A DNA stretch of 64,000 bases from RGIG1918 sp964570895 (GTDB taxonomy: Bacteria > Cyanobacteriota > Vampirovibrionia > Gastranaerophilales > Gastranaerophilaceae), in the NCBI GenBank assembly GCA_964570895.1, contig CAZMZD010000001.1, positions 62,001-126,000 of the forward strand, written 5' to 3'. The translations under genes were made by a program, and so were the position numbers. Every line of letters begins with the position of its first letter. Within the stretch, counting starts at the first letter, position 1. Positions 60,286 through 64,000 of this stretch are shown one piece after another. The notes below the pieces were generated by a model, which was given only the letters and a program-made list of their open reading frames with translations, did not search any database and had not been told where the DNA came from.

Positions 60286-61467
60286 TTAATTTTTTTTATT
60301 TTTTAATCTGTTTTCTGCTTGGTGAACTCTTGTTTTAATATCCTCATAAGGCGCGCCACCAATGAATTTTATGCCATCAATTGTGTATGTTGGAGTCACG
60401 TTGATGTCATTTGCGATACAAAGTTCAATTTCGCTATCAAGCATATTTGCAATTTTTTCAGATTTAATATCCGTGATTAGTTGTTCATAGTCCAAATTCA
60501 ACTTTTGCGCTGTTTTTTCAAGGTCGATATCAACCCCATTTGCGTATAATTCTGATATCATGCCCCAATAATTTCCTTGTTCGCGCGCTGCAAGAGCATA
60601 TTTTGCAAGCTCGCAAGAACCTTTGTGCACTGTTTTTTGAATATATTTGTTACATTTTTTATCTAGCGGAAAATTGGTGTGGAAAACTTCGACATTTTTG
60701 TTTTCATGAGAAAGTTTTTGAAACATTTTATTTGTGATTTTGCAATATGGACATTGAAAATCGCTGTATATATAAATTTTGACTTTCCCATCTTTATTCC
60801 CTAAGGAATTTCCGCTTGTTGCATAATCATCTGCAGTCATTTCTGAAAATTGGGTGAAGTTGTTATATTGATATATGTTTGGCGCAAGCACGTTTGATTT
60901 TGTAAGATATGCAAGAAAGGCAATTCCAAAAATCGTACAAACGATAAACAAAACCGTATATTCCTTTACGCCTGCCCAAAAATCAAGGACCGTTGTTTTG
61001 AAGTTTTGAATAAAACCAATTTTATTTTTTGCAATAATTGCTATTGCGAGGTTTAAAAAATATGTCACAAGGCAAAGCAGGCACACTTTTTCAATGATTG
61101 CAAGAGAAATTATTGCAAGTGTCATTGAGCATGCGAACGCAAAAAACCCTATTGTTGAAATGTATGCCAGCGGGTTTTTAAAAACTTTAAAAATCGAATT
61201 AGGTAGTTTTGCTTGAATTTTGTCGACCAGCGCAAGAAACAAGAATAATAAATATAGGACAACGCCCCAAATTGCAAGAGGCACGCCAAAAACCACTGAA
61301 AAATTCGTTGTTGCAACGCCGTCACAGTCAATAAAATTATTTATCGCGCAAAAACTTGGAATGTTATTGTGCAAAAAATTCATTTTTATAAAAATGTAAA
61401 CCAAATCAAACGAGCAAAGAAGCCCGATGACAGCTATTATGATTATCGCTATATTTCTTTTATTCAC
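60286..61467 (-). CDS. VKOR-DsbA fusion, disulfide-bond formation protein
   Basis: 393 residues. Vitamin K epoxide reductase domain with four or five membrane helices: CAINNFIDCDGV supplies the loop Cys pair and KVCLLCLVTYFL the CxxC active site. The C-terminus is a DsbA-like thioredoxin domain facing the periplasm: YSDFQCPYCKITNKM (CPYC) and the cis-Pro in NVTPTY. Fused VKOR-thioredoxin proteins are the cyanobacterial solution for oxidising secreted proteins with quinone. GTG start at 61467 follows AAAGGAG at 8 bases; the longer frame above it is not supported. Confidence 0.9.
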   Translation of the reverse strand: MNKRNIAIIIIAVIGLLCSFDLVYIFIKMNFLHNNIPSFCAINNFIDCDGVATTNFSVVFGVPLAIWGVVLYLLFLFLALVDKIQAKLPNSIFKVFKNPLAYISTIGFFAFACSMTLAIISLAIIEKVCLLCLVTYFLNLAIAIIAKNKIGFIQNFKTTVLDFWAGVKEYTVLFIVCTIFGIAFLAYLTKSNVLAPNIYQYNNFTQFSEMTADDYATSGNSLGNKDGKVKIYIYSDFQCPYCKITNKMFQKLSHENKNVEVFHTNFPLDKKCNKYIQKTVHKGSCELAKYALAAREQGNYWGMISELYANGVDIDLEKTAQKLNLDYEQLITDIKSEKIANMLDSEIELCIANDINVTPTYTIDGIKFIGGAPYEDIKTRVHQAENRLKNKKN

Positions 61468-61618
61468 GGCATAAACTCCTTTTTTGCATATTATACCCTC
61501 AAATTGCAAACTCTTCAATCGGATAATATTCTTGACTTAAGCTCTTTTTTTGGTAAATTTGTATTATAAGGTTATACTTTTGTTGTGAGAAATTAGTATA
61601 ATTTTGAAAATTAAATAT

Positions 61619-61703
61619 GGGCGTGTGGCGAAATTGGTAGACGCGCTAGATTTAGGATCTAGTGGGGAAACTCATGGGGGTTCGATTCCCTTCACGCCCA
61701 CCA
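61619..61703 (+). tRNA. tRNA-Leu (anticodon TAG)
   Basis: 85-base class II tRNA. Acceptor GGGCGTG / CACGCCC, anticodon arm CTAGA-TTTAGGA-TCTAG with TAG, a long variable arm (GTGGGGAAACTCATG region), T arm GGTTCGATTCC and encoded CCA. A TATAAT lies at 61597-61602. Confidence 0.96.
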
Positions 61704-61710
61704 TACTTCA

Positions 61711-61737
61711 AAAGGACGGTTAACACCGTCCTTTTTT
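61711..61737 (+). terminator. Terminator after tRNA-Leu
   Basis: AAAGGACGG / CCGTCCTTT with a 6-base loop and a T-run; begins 8 bases after the tRNA. Confidence 0.9.
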
Positions 61738-61822
61738 GTTGTGCATCACCTGCCTGATGAATATTTTATATAGTTTTATTTTTATCAAAAACTGCTATAA
61801 TTAACAAAAAAGGCTGGTTTTT

Positions 61823-62776
61823 ATGAGGATACGACAAGTAGATAAAACAATATCATTGCAAAGTACAATTGAAGCGTTTTTCTTATTGTTTTTTTGTGTG
61901 TTTGCGCTGTTTGGAATCAGTGCCTTTGTGCTACTCGATCGGCCGTTTCAGGAATTGATATACGGCAGCGAAATAATTGATTATCTCATATTAGTTGTTT
62001 GTATTTTAATTTCGTGCGTGTTTATTGTTTGTACAATAATTAAGAAATTAACAGCAAGAAATGAGGCTTTGAAACTTTCGAAAGGTGGCGACAATATAAA
62101 ATGTGTTGATTTGTCTAAAAACAAAGTTTCTTTCAAATTTATGGACTCTAAATATGATTTTGACTGTCCGTATGAAGATATTGAAAAAATTGATATGAAC
62201 CTTATAACTAAAATTTACAGATTTAACAGAGAATGGCACATTGGTTTATCGGAGGTTGCAATAGCTTTTCATTTGATCAATGGAAAAACTTGTTCCGTTG
62301 TTAACACTCCTCTTCACCCTGCTATATGGCTTTATAGATTTCTTGGCCACATAAAATATTTTCAAAATTTTTCTTATGAATTTACAGGCTACGGCGTAGA
62401 GGAAAATTTAAAAGAAAGAATTGATGATTATAGAGTTTGCGGCTATATGTCAATATTATCTACGGCGCAAGAAGTATCGTTGAAACGTTTGTCAATATAC
62501 TCTTTTATTATTGGCATGTTTTTAGCTTTTTTATTTATTAATTTTTTCATCGACCCAACGGGATATATTAATCCCTATTATGCATTTATATTTGTATATA
62601 TTGCCTTTATTTTTGATTTGATTTTATTTATAGATAAAATGATTGACAGAGCTCATCACGCGGAGCATAAATCAGAAGAATCTCTTGGCAAAATTCCGAG
62701 TGAGCTTATTGCTTGTGTGCAATTTTTGATTTTTGCTGCGTTTTTATTATTTGTTCATTGGTTGGCAAAATATTAA
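61823..62776 (+). CDS. Four-helix membrane protein of unknown function
   Basis: 317 residues. Two N-terminal helices (FFLLFFCVFALFGISAFVLL; DYLILVVCILISCVFIVCTII), a cytosolic-looking beta-rich domain (about 75-210: KVSFKFMDSKYDFDCPYEDIEKIDM recalls PH-like bPH domains), then three helices (SFIIGMFLAFLFINFF; YYAFIFVYIAFIFDLILF; LIACVQFLIFAAFLLFVH). Not recognised. No strong Shine-Dalgarno (AAAGGC). Solitary gene after tRNA-Leu. Confidence 0.6.
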   Translation: MRIRQVDKTISLQSTIEAFFLLFFCVFALFGISAFVLLDRPFQELIYGSEIIDYLILVVCILISCVFIVCTIIKKLTARNEALKLSKGGDNIKCVDLSKNKVSFKFMDSKYDFDCPYEDIEKIDMNLITKIYRFNREWHIGLSEVAIAFHLINGKTCSVVNTPLHPAIWLYRFLGHIKYFQNFSYEFTGYGVEENLKERIDDYRVCGYMSILSTAQEVSLKRLSIYSFIIGMFLAFLFINFFIDPTGYINPYYAFIFVYIAFIFDLILFIDKMIDRAHHAEHKSEESLGKIPSELIACVQFLIFAAFLLFVHWLAKY

Positions 62777-62879
62777 AAAGCTGAGCACGAGCATTGCGCT
62801 TAACGTTAGTTTTTAACATTAGATGATATTGCAAGGTTCGGAAAATAATGTTGAGAAAGCGCGCATATTTGCGCAAAAC

Positions 62880-62908
62880 TTGCAAATTCACATATGTTTT
62901 TATATACT
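62880..62908 (+). promoter_or_regulatory. Antiporter promoter, leaderless type
   Basis: TTGCAA (62880-62885), 17 bases, TATACT (62903-62908), 7 bases, ATG at 62916. The same -35 sequence and spacing occur before the TOPRIM gene. Confidence 0.55.
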
Positions 62909-62915
62909 TAAAATT

Positions 62916-64000
62916 ATGTCTAAAATGCTTATAATATTTGCAATCATTGCGTTTACTTGCGTTATTGCAAACACAATTTCAAGAAAACACGGCATGCCTG
63001 CCTTGCTTTTATTTATGTGCCTTGGCATGCTTTTTGGCTCGGATGGGATTTTCAAAATTCCGTTTGAAGATTATAATTCGCTTCAGCAAATTAGCACTGT
63101 GGCGCTTATTTTTATCATATTTTATGGTGGTTTTTCGACCAAATGGCAAACGGCAAAACCTGTGATTAAAGAAGCAACCCTGCTATCCACTATCGGCGTG
63201 CTTTTAACAGCACTTCTTACTTGCGGTTTTTGTTATTGGGTGCTCCATTTAAATTTTGCGGAAAGCTTTTTAATTGGTGCCACAATCAGCTCTACAGACG
63301 CAGCTTCTGTCTTTTCAATTTTAAGGTTTAACAAGCTGAATTTAAAATATTCAACTGCCCCAATGCTTGAGCTTGAAAGCGGTAGTAACGACCCTTTTTC
63401 ATACATGCTAACCGTGATTGGGATTGCAATATATTTAGGAAGTGGGCTTGGCGCTGTTCCTGTTCTTTTCTTGCAGCAAATTATTTTTGGGGTAGGAATC
63501 GGGGTTGCTTGCGCCCTTCTTTCAGTTTTTCTTCTTAAGAAAACAAATTTGATTAATTCCGCAGGGCTTTCAATTTTCCTTATGGCGGCGGCTCTTTTCT
63601 CGTTTGCATTTGCTGACGTTTTTAATGGCAACGGGCTTTTGAGTGTTTATATTTTTGGGATAATTTTAGGTAACGCAAAAATTCAAGACACGAAAACGTT
63701 GGTTAATTTCTTTGATAATATTACCTTTATGGCGCAAGTTTTAATCTTCTTTATGCTTGGGCTCACTGCTTTTCCAAGGAATATTCCACAGGTGTTCCTT
63801 GCTGGCGCTTTAATATTTTTATTTATAACATTTATTGCGCGTCCAATTTCTGTTTTTGCAATTTTGCTTCCGTTTAAAGCAAAATTAAATCAATGTATTT
63901 TGGTTTCTTGGGCAGGGCTAAGAGGCGCAGCCTCCATTGTTTTTGCGGCTCTTGTTGTGGCAGGAGTCACTCTTCCTGAAAAATACGATTTGTTCCATGT
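62916..64000 (+). CDS. CPA1 cation:proton antiporter (CvrA/NhaP2-like), 3' end outside window
   Basis: 361 complete codons visible, open to the right edge. Multi-spanning from the start (MLIIFAIIAFTCVIANTIS). ATISSTDAASVFSILR is the ion-binding TD/ND-type motif of CPA1, LELESGSNDPFSYMLTVIG the ND-containing helix, and SWAGLRGAASIVFAAL the conserved WxGxRGA helix. Likely K+(Na+)/H+ exchange; if a C-terminal TrkA-C domain is present, as in CvrA, it lies beyond the window. Start fixed by the helix pattern and promoter. Confidence 0.85.
   Translation, partial: MSKMLIIFAIIAFTCVIANTISRKHGMPALLLFMCLGMLFGSDGIFKIPFEDYNSLQQISTVALIFIIFYGGFSTKWQTAKPVIKEATLLSTIGVLLTALLTCGFCYWVLHLNFAESFLIGATISSTDAASVFSILRFNKLNLKYSTAPMLELESGSNDPFSYMLTVIGIAIYLGSGLGAVPVLFLQQIIFGVGIGVACALLSVFLLKKTNLINSAGLSIFLMAAALFSFAFADVFNGNGLLSVYIFGIILGNAKIQDTKTLVNFFDNITFMAQVLIFFMLGLTAFPRNIPQVFLAGALIFLFITFIARPISVFAILLPFKAKLNQCILVSWAGLRGAASIVFAALVVAGVTLPEKYDLFH

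Noticed and set aside
62938..63165. A 75-residue plus-strand frame
   Set aside because: It lies in another frame within the antiporter gene starting at 62916, whose translation has the full CPA1 motifs.
63233..63631. A 132-residue minus-strand frame
   Set aside because: Antisense to the antiporter; low-complexity composition and no start signal.

Overview
The window is an A+T-rich, gene-dense bacterial chromosome segment with a Gram-negative envelope: lpxB for lipid A, a TolC-type outer membrane protein and LD-carboxypeptidase. It looks like a non-photosynthetic relative of Cyanobacteria, most likely a gut Vampirovibrionia/Melainabacteria (Gastranaerophilales-like) anaerobe. The main reasons are a close LdpA homologue (a protein otherwise known from cyanobacteria), a cyanobacterial-style VKOR-DsbA fusion, a Na+-pumping oxaloacetate decarboxylase, and several lineage-type proteins that begin with a short leader ending in F[KR]G or FG. 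There are no rRNA genes, insertion sequences, phage genes or CRISPR arrays. Two tRNAs are present (Ala-TGC, Leu-TAG).

Layout: 1-3.2 kb nth (cut by the left edge), ilvD and a zinc alcohol dehydrogenase; 3.2-6.7 kb queE, an unusual dnaJ and a long nucleotidyltransferase; 6.9-10.3 kb a helical-repeat protein, deoB and a PLP decarboxylase; 10.3-17.1 kb ligA, a SIMPL protein, gltX, hom-thrC and tRNA-Ala; 17.2-25.7 kb a GNAT and a complete CecR/YbhGFSR-like export operon (TetR regulator, outer membrane factor, HlyD, double ATPase, two permeases), then two secreted proteins, one an inactivated M48 peptidase; 25.8-33.8 kb an AAA ATPase, LdpA, a HAD hydrolase, a GxSxG secreted protein, SstT, an MsbA-like ABC exporter and a NUDIX hydrolase.

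The stretch 33.9-40.5 kb is the least conventional part. It holds a small coiled protein whose Shine-Dalgarno lies in a perfect palindrome, a 0.5 kb intergenic region made of nested inverted repeats, a 962-residue eroded HerA-like protein with a very long Glu-rich region, a stand-alone OLD-type TOPRIM protein, and a papain-fold protein. From 40.5 kb come tatD-tlyA, recO, a zinc-ribbon protein and pilT, rmuC, a glyoxalase, an isolated fliR, lpxB-CDP-alcohol transferase-trmL, the oadB/oadA/oadG/birA cluster, ldcA, dnaX, an NrtR-like protein, paired membrane proteins, hpf, VKOR-DsbA, tRNA-Leu and the start of a CPA1 antiporter running off the right edge.

A genome-level signal is that many genes lack a Shine-Dalgarno and instead have a good -35/-10 pair with the -10 ending 6-8 bases before the ATG (ligA, hom, tatD, lpxB, the NrtR-like gene, the antiporter, dnaJ, the NUDIX gene, the TOPRIM gene, the PLP decarboxylase). 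Transcription would then begin at or next to the start codon, which points to frequent leaderless mRNAs. All functional calls rest on reading motifs by eye; no database search was run.
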